The translations under genes were made by a program, and so were the position numbers. 51,381 nucleotides of DNA. Source: Cochliopodium minus (Eukaryota; Discosea; Himatismenida; Cochliopodiidae). The stretch covers positions 40,151 through 91,531 of the forward strand of contig JAMYWO010000168.1 in assembly GCA_024220525.1 (NCBI GenBank), read 5' to 3'. The first letter of the stretch is position 1. Every line of letters begins with the position of its first letter. Below, piece by piece: positions 1-11,902 of the stretch. The notes beneath the pieces are model-generated. The model worked only from the letters and a program-made list of their open reading frames with translations, did not search any database and was not told the DNA's origin.

Positions 1-180
1 ATAAAAATAAAAATAAAAATAAAAATAAAAATAAAAATAAAAATAAAAATAAAAAAATAAAAAATAAAAAATAAAAAATAAAAAATAAAAAATAAAATAA
101 TAAAAAATAAAAAATAAAAAATAAAAATAAAAAAATTATGATAAAAATAAATAAAAATAAAAATTATGTTAAAAATAAAA
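1..180. repeat. A+T microsatellite (ATAAAA/AAAAAAT) at the left window end
   Basis: Near-perfect ATAAAA units run from position 1 to about 50, then AAAAAAT units to about 160. By exon phase this is an intron of the dipeptidase gene. The same kind of repeat closes the right end of the window. Confidence 0.95.
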
Positions 181-239
181 AATGTGTTAAAATAAATTTC
201 ATTTAAAAACTTTTAAATTAAATAGCATTTTGAAAGTAC

Positions 240-1230
240 CTTGCAGTGTAAGAACTGATGCAATCAACACCCCATCTCTCCACTAAGGATTTCAACAAGA
301 TGTCATCTTTGTAAAACTCTGGGTTTGCGTTGACTTCAAAGTTCAAGTTGGCAGGGGTTTTAGTGGCCAACAAGAAGAACTGAAATCAAAAAATAATAAA
401 AAACGAAATCAAAAATAATAAAAAATAAAATAATTCCTAAAAAGTTATGAAAGAAAAAATAAATAAAAATAAAAAATAAACAAAAAAACATTTTTACAAA
501 ATAAAAATAATAAAAAAAATTAAATTAAAAATTGGGGAAAATTTTACTTGAAGAGCTATGTTCCCTTTCTGAAGTTTAGGCAGATCCACGTGCCCACGTT
601 TGTTTTCGAGGAGAAGATCTCTTTCCCAAAGCAAGGAGTCGCTGTGAAAATCAGCAATGAACAATTTGTTGTGCAAGTCTACAAAAAAGAATTTGAGAAA
701 AGGAACACAACAAACAATTTTAAAGTTTTAATAAAATTTAGATTTAAAAATGAAATATTTCATTGTGAATTTAAATTTTTTTTATTTTTATTAAATCTGT
801 TTTTTTATAAACACTTTGCTTATTCAGAATTGATATCCCTTTAAGATTTATTGGATTCTATTCGAAGCTTTAAATGTATATATTGAAATGAATTGAAAGA
901 TATTTATATTTAATAAAACCAGAGATATCATCTAATTATAATCTTGATCTTTGGTTATCAATGAATTGCATAATCACTAATAATTTGAATATATAAAATA
1001 TTTATATTAATTAAATGACTAATCATATTAGAGATTTGAAAAGAATAAATATATTGATCTCATAGTATTCTATGAGCCCAATTGATTAATGATCAATCTT
1101 TTTTATATTTCTCATTACCTGTAGTTTCAGATGTGATAGGCCCAAATTGCTCTTTCTTCAATTTATTGGTTGCCACATCTATCATCATAGGCAACATGAA
1201 CAAGATGAATCCCAAGAAGATGGAAATCAT
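240..1230 (-). CDS. M19 (renal/membrane) dipeptidase, 5' part; runs off the left end
   Basis: N-terminal part of a zinc dipeptidase of peptidase family M19, which cleaves dipeptides. Three exons join in frame: 1119..1230, 548..678 and 240..379 (about 127 residues). Exon 1 encodes a hydrophobic stretch (ISIFLGFILFMLPMM) that looks like a signal anchor. Exon 2 carries the first metal-binding motif, DFHSD (family H-x-D), followed by a segment ending RGHVDLPKLQKGNIALQ, very typical of bacterial-type M19 enzymes. Exon 3 continues with FFLLATKTPANLNFEV. The ATG at 1230 is the first in frame. The next exons, including the expected E-G-x-H metal ligand, are not in the window; positions 1-239 are intronic A+T repeat. 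Intron 1 (679..1118) is long and less repetitive than the others. Family call is firm; whether this is the same gene as the 3' fragment at 49698..51263 is open. Confidence 0.85.
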
Positions 1231-1757
1231 GATGATAGGAGAAACCAAATCATCACAAGAATGTCCCTTTGAACAAATCAATACCCTCAAGAATTTATAC
1301 AAGATATAACTGATATTATAAAAATTTATAAAAGGGATGTGAGTTGTGAATGAAAAATAATTTTTTGAAGTGTATAGGGATTATTTTTTTACAAGATGAG
1401 AAAAACAACTACAAATGTAATTGAAAAAAAAATGATTTTGATTAATAGGGCAGGTGAAAAAGGAGAAGTCATTAAATCAACCATCGCTTTTTTTTATTAT
1501 TTTTTATCAGACTGATGATTTGAAAAATAGAATTTGAAAAGATCAATATATCTTTAGGAAAATTAACATCCCTTGATTATATTCAGATTTGAAAGCAAGT
1601 AATCAAAAAATTATTATTATTAATTTCAGAGAAATTCAAAAATAAAAATAAAATTAAAAGATAAAAGATAAAATCGAAAAAACCAAAGCTAAAACTTCAA
1701 ATAATTAAAATTTAATCTATTCATGTTTAAAGTTTTTTTTTTTTTTTTGTGGTTTCG
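1231..1757. other. Intergenic: dipeptidase upstream region / PB1 gene 3' flank
   Basis: 527 bases between two minus-strand genes. It should hold the dipeptidase promoter (next to 1230) and the PB1 gene terminator (next to 1757). The frame of dipeptidase exon 1 stays open upstream to about 1302 but has no ATG there. I see no other gene, RNA or clear motif. Confidence 0.6.
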
Positions 1758-3636
1758 TTAATAATAATCATCATAATCATCATCATAATACTTCGGTTTG
1801 CAGTTAGGATACTTTTCACAAACAAACTTCTTCTCCTTCCCTTCGGTATCTACAACCCTCTCAAAGGTGGGATTTCCACAAGTAGGACAGCAAGCTCTGG
1901 GCTTCTCTTCAAGCTCTTCTTCGGTCTTTTTGACGGTCTGTCCAAAGAGTGAGCTTCTGTCATACCAAAAGTTGGAGCTTTCTATCATTTTCTTGAATGC
2001 TTTTTGTCTTTGGTTTTCCTTTTGAAAAAATGAAAATAAAAAATGAATGTATGAAAATAATTCAAAAAATGAAAAATAAAAGAAAAACAATTTAAATAAA
2101 AATAAAAAATAAAAATAAACAAATAAAAAAAATTTAGAAACAAAAATAAAATAAAACTTCAAATAATAAAATAAAATTTTTACAGAAGGTCTTGAATTGT
2201 TGTTCATTGAATAATCTTCAACTTTTCTCTTTTTGTTGTCAACATACCTAACAGAACCAATTCCTAATAAATTTAAAAAATTGATTCAATATTAATAATT
2301 TTTTAAAAATTCAAAATTATTTTTTTATTATTTTTTTGTTAATTTTATTTTATTTTATTTGTTTTTTTTTTACCTCCTCCATCGTTTAAGAACAAACACA
2401 AACCTTCATTGGCAGAAGCGATACCTGCAAATTTAAGTTGGAAGGAGATTCTGTCAACTTTGCTGACCACTTTCCCATCCATCCTCCCAGGCTTGACTTC
2501 TGCGATATAATTGGAAGGAATCTGTACATCATCTTCATTACCGTGGACCACTTTGTATTCAGTAAACTAAAAAAAAAAAAAAAATCAAAAATTATCTAAA
2601 AAAATCAAAAAAAATTAAAAATAATTTTAAAAACAATAATTTTTGATATTCTTAATTTTTTAAATTGAATTAAAAAAAAATTTTTATTTTGTTTCTTACT
2701 TTGAGTTTGTTGTCCTTTGTAATTTTTCCCAAAAATTTTGTGACAACTTGACTTTCTGGCCATTCTATATTGAAAAGATAAAAAAAATTTTAAATTTTTC
2801 CGTTATGAAACTTTTTTTTGCGCCAAAAAGTTTCTAATTTTTATCTTACCCAATAATCCTTCAGCAACATCTGCATTCCTTGTGATGATGATCATATTGA
2901 ATGAAAATTCATCATTTTCCTTCTCATTATGAAAGATACATTTTCCTGTCCACTGTGATCCTCGCATCAGACTGTCTATGTTATTTGCTCCTTCTTCCTC
3001 TTCCATATCTCCTTTCTCTTCATCTTTCTTGCCTGATAAAGATAAATTTAACAGCATATCTGTCACTGCCATCAACGTGTTCTCATTTTTATCGTTTTTC
3101 TTCATTATGAAAAGATATAATATTGGATGTGTTTTCCTCTCATTTGCTACCCATTCTATTTTTAACAATAAAAAAATATATCGTTTAAATTTTCAAAATA
3201 GTTTATATATTGAAGAATATTAACTAATGATGAATAGCAAATTAAGTGGATAGATTAAATTTCGATGTCAGACTCAGATAAAGATTTATTATCTATGTAA
3301 ATTAATTATCTTTCATTATGATGAAATTATGGAAAAAATTTGTGAATTTTTTTACCCAATGCATTCATTAGATCTTCATTTGATGCAATTGTCACCTAAA
3401 TTTGAATTAATTTATTTTTTTTCAAAATTTATTTTTCTTTATATCCATGATAGATTTACCATATCTCCTTCATCGTCTCTATACTTTATTTGAGATAGTT
3501 TATCATCGAAATCATCGTACATTTTCTTGAATATTTGGACTAATTCATCAAAACAAATATTATCTTGCAATTTGAATCTCCTTATATCATCTGTAAAACT
3601 TGCCTTTATGTTTATAAAATTAATATTAGGCTTCAT
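1758..3636 (-). CDS. PB1-domain protein with beta-rich middle module and topoisomerase-type C4 zinc ribbon
   Basis: Seven exons join in frame to 373 residues: 3460..3636, 3356..3395, 2850..3155, 2700..2764, 2374..2566, 2184..2263, 1758..2018. Residues 1-80 form a PB1 domain: basic/hydrophobic start (FTDDIRRFKL), then the acidic OPCA-like stretch YRDDEGDMV and the ending SNEDLMNAL, as in p62/NBR1-type scaffolds. The middle (about 115-265) is beta-rich, with SQWTGKCIF, a KFLGKI strand, the box FTEYKVVHG, IPSNYIAEV, and MDGKVV; it resembles lipocalin-like barrels of the W-x-G...EY...G type. A KKRK cluster could be a nuclear signal. The C-terminus has CCPTCGN...FVCEKYPNCK, a C4 ribbon like those at the end of topoisomerase I, then an Asp/Tyr tail. 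Function is unknown; PB1 implies heterodimerisation, the ribbon possible nucleic-acid binding. I know no standard family with this order. Confidence 0.82.
2819..2838. promoter_or_regulatory. E2F-like motif TTTTTGGCGC (reverse strand), inside PB1 gene intron 3
   Basis: The + strand reads GCGCCAAAAAGTTTCTAA. The reverse complement begins with the E2F/DP consensus TTTGGCGC. A near-identical copy lies at 26088..26104 upstream of the DUF3291 gene. Placement in an intron makes a regulatory role uncertain. Confidence 0.3.
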
Positions 3637-3750
3637 ATTTTTTTTTTATTTATTTTAATTTTCAAATCAAATAAAAAAGAAAATTATATATTCAAAATAT
3701 TTACAAGAATAATTTTAAAAAAATGAACAAAAATAATATCAACAAAAACT

Positions 3751-6700
3751 TTAATTTGTTTTAGGATTGATATTCCTAAATTTTTTAACAATATCTATCA
3801 CCAATGATAATTCATTGTTGATTTTACTTGGCAAATGAAGTTTTTTGATTCCTAGAGAAAGATTATATAAATTGTTGACCGCTAGTTGAAGTTTGTTGTC
3901 ATCCACATCTAGCAGTTTGATATAATGTCCTCTGTAATTGCAAAGTTTGTTGTATAGATCTCTTGCTTCCTCATTTTTAAAAACATTAGTGTAAACTTCG
4001 TTGACCAAAGCCAAAAGATTTGAAGCTTTTTTAGCTGTAGAAAAAAAAGTAAGAAAACAAAAATTAAATAAAAAAAAAATTTCTGATGAAAAATTATGAT
4101 ACCTTGAATAGGATCGTTAGTGAAATTATCTGGATGATTTTCTCGAGTAATTTCCCTTCTTTTCTTCGTAATTTCGTTGATATCTGACTCACGAGATACA
4201 CCAAAAAGAGTGTAATAATCATTTTCTTCAGTGAGAGTGGTGAGCTCTTCGATGTAATCTTCTTTGCTTCTTTCTTTAACTACCACTTGTTGTATATTGT
4301 TGGGAATAGTAGTTTTGATATCTTTTTTTAATGGAGGAAGGTTCTTTTTTGGAGGAAAAGTTTTTTTTGGAAGAGGAAGATTTTTCTTTGGAGGAAGTTT
4401 CTTTAATGGAGGAGCAAAATTTTTGGTAGGAAATTGCCTTTTGTAAGGAGGTTGAGTGGAGTCAACATTGTTATTTTCTATTACTATGTCATTAGAAGAA
4501 GGAGAAGGAGAAGTTTTATTGTTGAAATAATTGTTTATATTGAAACTGTTGTTGATATTGATGCTTGTGTTTGCATTTGTATTTGTGTTATTTTTTAGAG
4601 CGGACAAATTTACAGAAGCTCTGTTGTTATTTGTATTTTCTACATTTTTGACAGGAGAGAGGTTGACAGAAGCCCTGTTGCTATTTTTTAGAATCGGAGA
4701 TTTGTTTTTAACTAAAAAATTTTTGTTGGGATGGTTGAAATGGTTGTTGATGTTCTTCACCAAATTTGGCGAAGTGCTGTTAGAAGGAGGAGTGTTTTGT
4801 CTCAAATAAGGAGGAGTGACTTTATTATCACTATTAGTATTCTCCTCATGATTCACTCTTAAATTAACAGATGTATTGGTATGACTAACATTTTCGTTGG
4901 AAGAAATTTCTTCCTCTTTTTCTACGACAACGAAATTTCTTTCGATTTTTCTTTTCGCATTCTCTTCTTCCTCCTTTTGTAACCTAAGTTTGTCTCTCAT
5001 AGAAAGGATTTTAGGGCTCTCCTCTTTAACCCTCCTTTCCTCGTTCTCCTTCCTCTTCCTTTCTTCCTCCTCCCTCATCTTCTTCTCTTCCCTCTGCCTC
5101 TTCTCCTCCATCTCCCTTTGCTTCTTCTCCTCTTCCCTTTGCTTCTTCTCCTCTATTTCCCTCTGCTTTTTTTCTTCTTCTCTTTTTTTTTCTTCAGTTT
5201 CTCGTTGTCTAATTTTTTTAAAAAAAACAATTAACATTTAAATTTAAATTTTTTTTACTTTATTTTTCATAATTTTTTAAATGATTTTTATTAATTGAAA
5301 AAAAAAACCTTTTTTCTTCGATTTCTCTCCTTTTCCTTTCAAGGGTTTCCTTTTGTTTTTTTTCATTTTCTTCTTTATCTCTTATTTCTTGTTCTTCTTT
5401 TTGTCTCCTTAATTTTTCTCTCATTGAATATTTTTCCTTTTAAACAATAAAAAATGATAAAAAATAATAAAAAATTAAAAAAAAAAATAATAAAAAAATG
5501 ATAAAAAAAAAAAAATTATAAAAAGTAAATTGCTTTTATTTTTACTTCAAACTCGTCTTCTTGAATCTGTTCATCAGTTTGGTTTGGACCCCTTCCAATT
5601 TGTTTTTCAGGTAAAATGGTGACATTTTTGTTTCTTTTTAAATCTCTAAAATGAAACAATAAAAATAATTGAAAACAAAACAATCAAAAAAATGAAAAAA
5701 GAAAAAAAAAATGAAATATTAAGAAAAATAATCAAAAATAAATAAAAAAAATGAAAATAAAATAATCAAAAAATAATCAAAAAAAATGAAAATTTTTTAC
5801 TCTCGTTTATAAATTTGATTGCACATTTCATCATAGTCAAGACAATCAGTATAACCTATGTAATCATCATCCCCACAAGGCTCGAACTGAGGCAAGGGAG
5901 GGAAATTTGCGTTGGTGGTGATTTTGGAGTCGATGAAATCGTTCAGGTCTTTTTCTTCATCCAACTCTTTGACGCAAGTGAATATTTTGTTAAAACAAGA
6001 AAGATACTCCTTCACACCACTTTGTTGAGTTCTAAAAATAATAATTTTTTAAAATTATTTTTATTAAATTTTAGAATTATTTTAATTTTTTTTATTGAAA
6101 TCTTAAATGTTCATATTTAAAGTTTCAAATATTATAATCTTTTTGTATTGTACTCTTAAATATTTTTCTGATTGTAATTAATATTTTTTACTCAACATTA
6201 ATTTAATTTTTTTTAAAAAATTTTTTTTAAACAAAATATTTTTTAAAAAATTCAAAATTTTATTTTTTAATTTGGTATTAATTTTGATTATTATTTTTTT
6301 TTTTTTTACACGATATATTTTTCAAGAGAATTTTTGATGATCATCATCCTTTCCTCTTCCCACTCTTGGAGTTCCCTCAGAACTTTGGGCATCACATGCC
6401 TGAAATAATCATTTTGGATCTGTCTACATCTAAAAAAATATTTGAAAAAATGTTGAACATACAAAAATAAAAATTAAATTTAAATTAAAAATCTAAAAAA
6501 ATATAAAAAAATGTTTAAAATATTTAAAAAAATAAAATAACCCGTCAATGGATTCTTTGTATTTGGAAATAGAGTCTTGATGATCTTTGTCAAGAGACTT
6601 CAATTTGTTGGAAAGAGTAGTGGTGTTTTTCTCGCTGTACTCTTTCTTGACGGATTCTATTGTTTGGCATACCTTTTGGTACTTTATTTTGAACGTTTGT

Positions 6701-7811
6701 ATCTTTTGCAAAGATGTGTTGTATTTGTTGATCCACTCTCTTCCTTCAATAATGCTCTGTAAAAAATTTTTTGAATATTGAATTTATTTATTATTGTTTA
6801 TTTTAATTTTATTTTAAAAAATTTTAATTTTCATTTATATTTATTTGAATTTTATTTCTATTGCACAAAAAAATTTTTATTGTTTTTCTTATTTTCATTT
6901 TTATTTTTATTTTCAAAATTTTTAACTCTTGAAACTTTTGATCTTATTTTTATTTTTATCTTTTATTTTAATTTTCTAAATATTTTTCTTTTTTACTTGT
7001 TTGAATGTAGAATCTTTCTTTTCAAAGAATTGATTGATTGGATTGAGAATATCGTTGGTGATTTCCTTCGCAAAGTTCTGATGTATAATGGATCTAAATT
7101 GGTAAAAAATAAAAAATGAAATTCTGATTTGATTATTTCTGATTTATATTAATTTCTTTTGAATTATTATATTTGATATTTAAAAAGGTTATATTAAAAT
7201 ATTATTTTAAACCTTTCATTGATCTGATTTTTGATCTGATTCCATGCCATCTCGAAGGATGGCGATATATTAATTATTTTGTTGCTCGTCACTTTGCTCA
7301 TCAGAAATTTGACGAGCACATTCGATTCGAATTTGGCGGATTGGCTTTCTATCAGCTTCTTTAACTCTTTTGAATAATTCTCTTCTATAGTGATGAATGA
7401 TTTCCAAAAATCTGAACAGAATTTCAGCACTTCTTTTCCATCTTCCAATTTCTTCTGTATGGTATCAAAACCATTTTCCTTTGATTGGAAAATATAAAAA
7501 ATAATTCAATCAAAATAATTCAGAAGGGAATCAATTCATCTTATTTATGAAGATATTTTAAATCAATAGATATGCTTTTTATTTAGAAGATATATCATTA
7601 TCATTTCATGATTAGCTTGACATTAAATGCATATTAAATTATAAGACTTAATAACGAGTTAAAATGCATATAATGAATTGATTATTTAAAAGTAATTAGA
7701 TGGCATTTGCCTTTAAGGATATAAATTGTCCAGTACATAATAAATTTGAATTTTTCGTTATAAATTTGGATATAGATTTACAATGCAGCTGAATATCTGG
7801 AATTCTGACAT
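3751..7811 (-). CDS. F-BAR domain protein with long coiled coil, Asn-rich linker and C-terminal DnaJ (J) domain
   Basis: Ten exons join in frame from ATG 7811 to TAA 3751 (858 residues): 7782..7811, 7213..7478, 6997..7093, 6542..6756, 6310..6429, 5801..6031, 5546..5645, 5309..5436, 4103..5208, 3751..4034. Residues about 5-300 are an F-BAR domain: ENGFDTIQKKLEDGKEV, EENYSKELKKL, then helices with SIIHQNFAKEITNDIL and ELQEWEEERMMIIKNSLEKY, the typical last F-BAR helix. Residues 355-470 are an E/K/R coiled coil. An Asn- and Pro-rich linker follows (many NN, PPKK). Residues 726-800 form a J domain with DYYTLFGVSRES and an intact HPD (ENHPDNF), split by the last intron. F-BAR domains bind and bend membranes; J domains recruit Hsp70. 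Auxilin-like clathrin uncoating is an analogy only, since the J sequence looks canonical. The 30-base first exon is the least certain part. Confidence 0.85.
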
Positions 7812-7955
7812 TCAATCAAAATATTTCAAAAAACAAAACTTTTTATTTTATTTTTTTTTTTATTTTAATTTTTAAGAGAATTTAAAAACAAATTTAAATA
7901 ATAATAAATTTTTTCAAACAAAAAAAGAGGGGTTATCAAATTTAAATGAACTTCT

Positions 7956-8326
7956 TCATTTGTTCTTCTTCTTTTTATTAATTATATTTTCGTTACTGTT
8001 AGTTTTAGAAGATCCATTATTCAAAAGGTTGACACTGGTAGTCTTGATCTTCTCAAGTAACTTTGTTGAAGTTTCTTTCAAGTCTCTTTTTTGTTCTTCA
8101 ATGATCATCTCCACAGCAGAAGCGAGACCACTTTTTTCTCTCATGGATTCACCATATAACTAAAAAAATAAAAAATAAAAATAAAAAATAATAAATAAAA
8201 AAATAAAAATAATAAAATAATAAAATAATAAAAAAATAAAAAATAAAAAATAAAAAATAAAAAATATAAATAATAAAAAATAAAATAATAAAAATAAAAA
8301 TAACAAAATAATAAAATAATAAAAAT

Positions 8327-8362
<36 letters not shown>

Positions 8363-11275
8363 AAATAAAAAATAAAAAATAAAATTAAAAGAATGATTAC
8401 CTTTTTCATGTGAGGCTTTTCTACAAATTGTGCAAATAAATAATTGGTTGCCTGAGCGATAGCAGCCAAGAAAAACAAAGTGTAAGATTCTGACAATAAA
8501 GCAATACCATAAAAACCGGCAAAACCTTCAAAAAAATAAAAAAAAAAATTATTTAAAAAATCATTAAATATAAAAAATAATTAATTAAAAGTCAACAATT
8601 AAAATATAAAAGCAAACAAAAAAATAAAAAAAAATTACCAGTAATAGAATCGGGGTTGTTCAAGTAACGATAAATACCCTTATAACTTAATGAAATAGAT
8701 TTGTTTTCCAAGAAAAAATCTCCGTAAAAAAATCCAAAGTCTCCAACCACTTCGTAGGTAGAGTAAGAGGAGTAGGCGTTCAAAATGATCAAGAGGAGTC
8801 CGATGACCTGCTTGAGGAAATATTTGTTGAAGCCATAAATGGTCCTAAAATTAAATAATAATAAAAAATAAAAACAAAAACAAAAATAAAAAATTTAATT
8901 TTTAAAAAAAATAAAGAAAAAAAAAAGAAAAAAAATAAAAAAAAATTTAAATTAAATTAAAAATTTTAAAGTAAAATTAAAAAAAAATTTAAGTACATAT
9001 AAAAAATTTTATAAAAAATAAAAGAAAAAATTGAACTAAAAAATAAAAAAAAATAAAAATTAAAAAATTTTAATCAAAAAAAATTAAAAATAAATTGTGA
9101 CATAAAAAATAAAAACTGATAAATTTTTTTACCAGATATCAAATGAAATTAATTTAAAAGCTGCAACAGAAAAACTGACCCATTGCATGGTGAGACTAAG
9201 ATTAAAAATGGATTTCCAGTTTTGGAAAGCCTCCTCTGACCCATTCTCTGAATTGAAATAGAAGCTGAAAAGCTTATCTTTGTTTTGTCTGTACAAGATG
9301 TAAAACAAGAAAACATGGAAGGCTCTCCAAACAATCACTTGGCTAAAATAAATTTAACAAAGTGAGTTCAAAATAAAAAAGGTATTTTAATTGAAAAAAT
9401 TTTTTATAAAATAAAATTTATCAACTTTTTAAGATTAACTATAAAAATCAAAACAAAAAAATTTATTTGAAAAAAATAAATTTGTTTCAAAAAATAATTA
9501 ATTTGAATAAAATATTGAAAAAAAAGAGAATAAAAAATGGAAAAATTTTCAATCAAAAAATAAAAAAAAAATTTAAAAGAATAACTTTCAAAAAACAAAT
9601 AATTAAAAAAAAAAAATGTTCAAAATTTTTTACAAAATGAAAAAATTCTTGGGCAAATCAAAAAACACTTGCAGAACGTTGCTGAGCAAGATGATGACAT
9701 AAAATACATCCGAAGCTTTCAAGATGCTGAAGGTTTTGAAGGCGATGAGATATTTTTTGAGGTAACTTCTCTCGTCCTTCTCCTTTTCGCTGACTTCCAA
9801 TTTGTTGTAGAGTTTGTTGATATGTGGGTCCTCGACGAAATAAAGGAAAACAAATTGAAATGCGTGAGCAATTAAACTAATAAAAAAAAAATAATAAAAA
9901 TGATTAATCATAAAAAAAAATAATAAATTAATAAATTAAAAAAAAAACTAAAAATAAAAAATGAAAAATGAAAAAAATTTTTTTACCCCACATATAATAC
10001 AGTATATGATTTTGTAATGAAAGATGCTCCATAGTAGAATAGATATCCTTTAAAATTAATAATATTTTAAATTCGAAATAAGAAAAGGAGTGTTTTTGGA
10101 ATGTTTACCTGCAGTGTACATAGGATGAGGTATAATGTTAAAAACTCTTTCGAATGTCAAGTTCCCACTGTCATATAGGAAAAAAAAGTCTCCCCAATCT
10201 AAAAATATAAATAAAAAAAAATCAAAAATAAAATTGAAAAAATAAAAATAAAAAAATAAAAATAAAAATAAAAAAAATAAAGAAAAATATTTAAAAATTT
10301 TTTACACCATGCAAAGTCTTTGATTACGTTGTATGCATCTTTTTTGGCCCACAAAGAAAGTAGGATTAGAATGACTCCGAAGGAGTAAGACAAAACTTCG
10401 TAGAAGGAGAACTCCTTTGGGAGCTCGAAGAATCTGAGGGCGAAGGCGAGGTAGGAAAACAAATCGTGAGACAAAACTATAGTCGCTATTGTTCTGAAGA
10501 TCAACCATGCATTGAACTCTGGAGGGAAGTTCTATTATTTTTTTTGAAAAAGAAATTGGGAATGTAAATTTTGAATACATAAATTAAAATTAACAAAAAT
10601 AAAATATGAAATGAAAAATTTTAAAGAAAAAATTTTTGTTTTTTTAAAATTAAAAAGATTAAGCTCTGATTGAAATTTATAACAAATAAATTTAAAACTT
10701 TTCCGATCAAAAATTGTTGTTTAAAAAATGATCAAATAAAGTATCAATGTAAATCAATCAGAATGAAAACGATTTCTATGAAAAGGAAAATTTAAATTTT
10801 AAAAAAAATTTTTTAAATATTTCAAATCAATATAGAATTCCACATGAAAATTCAATAAAGTTTATATCAAAGTGGATCTTATAAATAAAAAAATAGATGA
10901 AAAAAAAAAAATTTTTACCGCCATTTCAAAATTATCATCCTCTATATCGTGCTTCAAGATTTTATTTATAGTGTTATACATCTTGGGATTGATCTCCTTG
11001 TCAAAGTTTAAATAATTCTTGAATATTTCTACAAATTTGAATGCTGTGGATTGTTTGTAGAGGATATATCCGATCCCAAGATCATATGCCAATCTCCAAA
11101 ATAAAAATGTGGCTATAAATAACCAATCTGGGAGATTTGTGAATAATAAAAACAAATGTATGAGGCATGTTGCTTCCAATATCTCTTTAAATTCCCATTT
11201 CCAAAGCTGATATAATAGTGGTGAAAAATGAATGGGAATTTTAGTTTTGGGCATATTGAATCCTATCCAATTCAT
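7956..11275 (-). CDS. CHO2: Phosphatidylethanolamine N-methyltransferase, CHO2 type
   Basis: Membrane enzyme that methylates phosphatidylethanolamine towards phosphatidylcholine with SAM, in the ER. Nine exons join in frame to 573 residues: 10919..11275, 10306..10531, 10109..10198, 9987..10047, 9634..9876, 9133..9342, 8639..8844, 8401..8525, 7956..8159. Family hallmarks: [40 protein letters not shown], the joined KDFAWYWGDFFFL block, [36 protein letters not shown] and [11 protein letters not shown]. Many hydrophobic segments fit a multi-pass protein. It is shorter than yeast Cho2 (about 870 residues), mainly through short loops and C-terminus. The C-terminal tail is Lys/Asn-rich. Splicing at 10306 uses the GTAAAA donor, not the overlapping GTGTAA, because only that keeps the WYWGD block. 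Introns are A-rich on the + strand; intron 8 (8160..8400) is nearly pure AAAAAT repeat. Confidence 0.93.
8160..8400. repeat. A+T microsatellite filling CHO2 intron 8
   Basis: About 240 bases of AAAAAT, AATAAA and ATAATAAA units, bounded by a GTAAT donor and an AG acceptor on the minus strand. Confidence 0.9.
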
Positions 11276-11902
11276 TTCAATGAATTAAAAAAAAAAAATC
11301 ACATGATTAATCATTATTCATATATAATTTTTAATTTATCCAATATCTCATCTAATCATTCGATATTTTGATTCAATAGGGAACTTAAAAACATATTCTT
11401 TGATAAACAATGATATCTATCATTATATAATACAGCATTTTATTATTCTTTACAAATTATCAATCATTTATATAAGAGCTTGGTTATATAATGAAATATT
11501 TTTACTTGTTTCATTATTGAATGTAAAACAATTGAATTCTTCCTTTATTTCGACATTTTTCTTGTCTTTCTCCATTGTTTCTATTAATTTTCTTGGGATT
11601 TTTTCAATTTTTTATTATTTATTTATAAAGTTGTCACAGTCAAATGTTTTTTATATTCTCATTTTAGGATTATTCAGCACAAATTATCCTAAAATTTCAA
11701 TAGATTCAAGAAATTCAAATTTAATTTAAAAGATTCAATTTTACATTTCTATTCAAAGAGCCAAACATATAAAAACTTGTTAAGATGGTTTTTTGAAAGA
11801 AAAAAGACAGATATTGAAAATTCATCACCCCAAATATTCTCTAAAAATGAACAAAATGTAGTTTTTAAATTATTTTTGAATAAATAAAAAAAAAAAAAAA
11901 AA
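11276..11902. other. Divergent intergenic region between CHO2 and SNU23
   Basis: 627 bases between two head-to-head genes; it probably holds both promoters. A 109-codon open frame on the + strand (11400..11729) is very rich in Ile, Leu, Phe and Ser, begins at TTG and resembles no family; I read it as chance. A run of A stands directly before the SNU23 ATG. Confidence 0.6.

Noticed and set aside
4897-5241. Ser/Phe-rich + strand frame of 114 codons
   Set aside because: Antisense shadow of the E/K/R coiled coil of the F-BAR/J protein.
6778-7119. 113-codon hydrophobic + strand frame
   Set aside because: Opposite the F-BAR gene; mostly Phe/Leu/Ile from a T-rich intron of that gene.
11400-11729. 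109-codon open frame on the + strand between CHO2 and SNU23
   Set aside because: Starts at TTG, composed almost only of Ile, Leu, Phe, Ser, Tyr and Asn as expected from A+T-rich DNA, no family resemblance, lies in a divergent promoter region.
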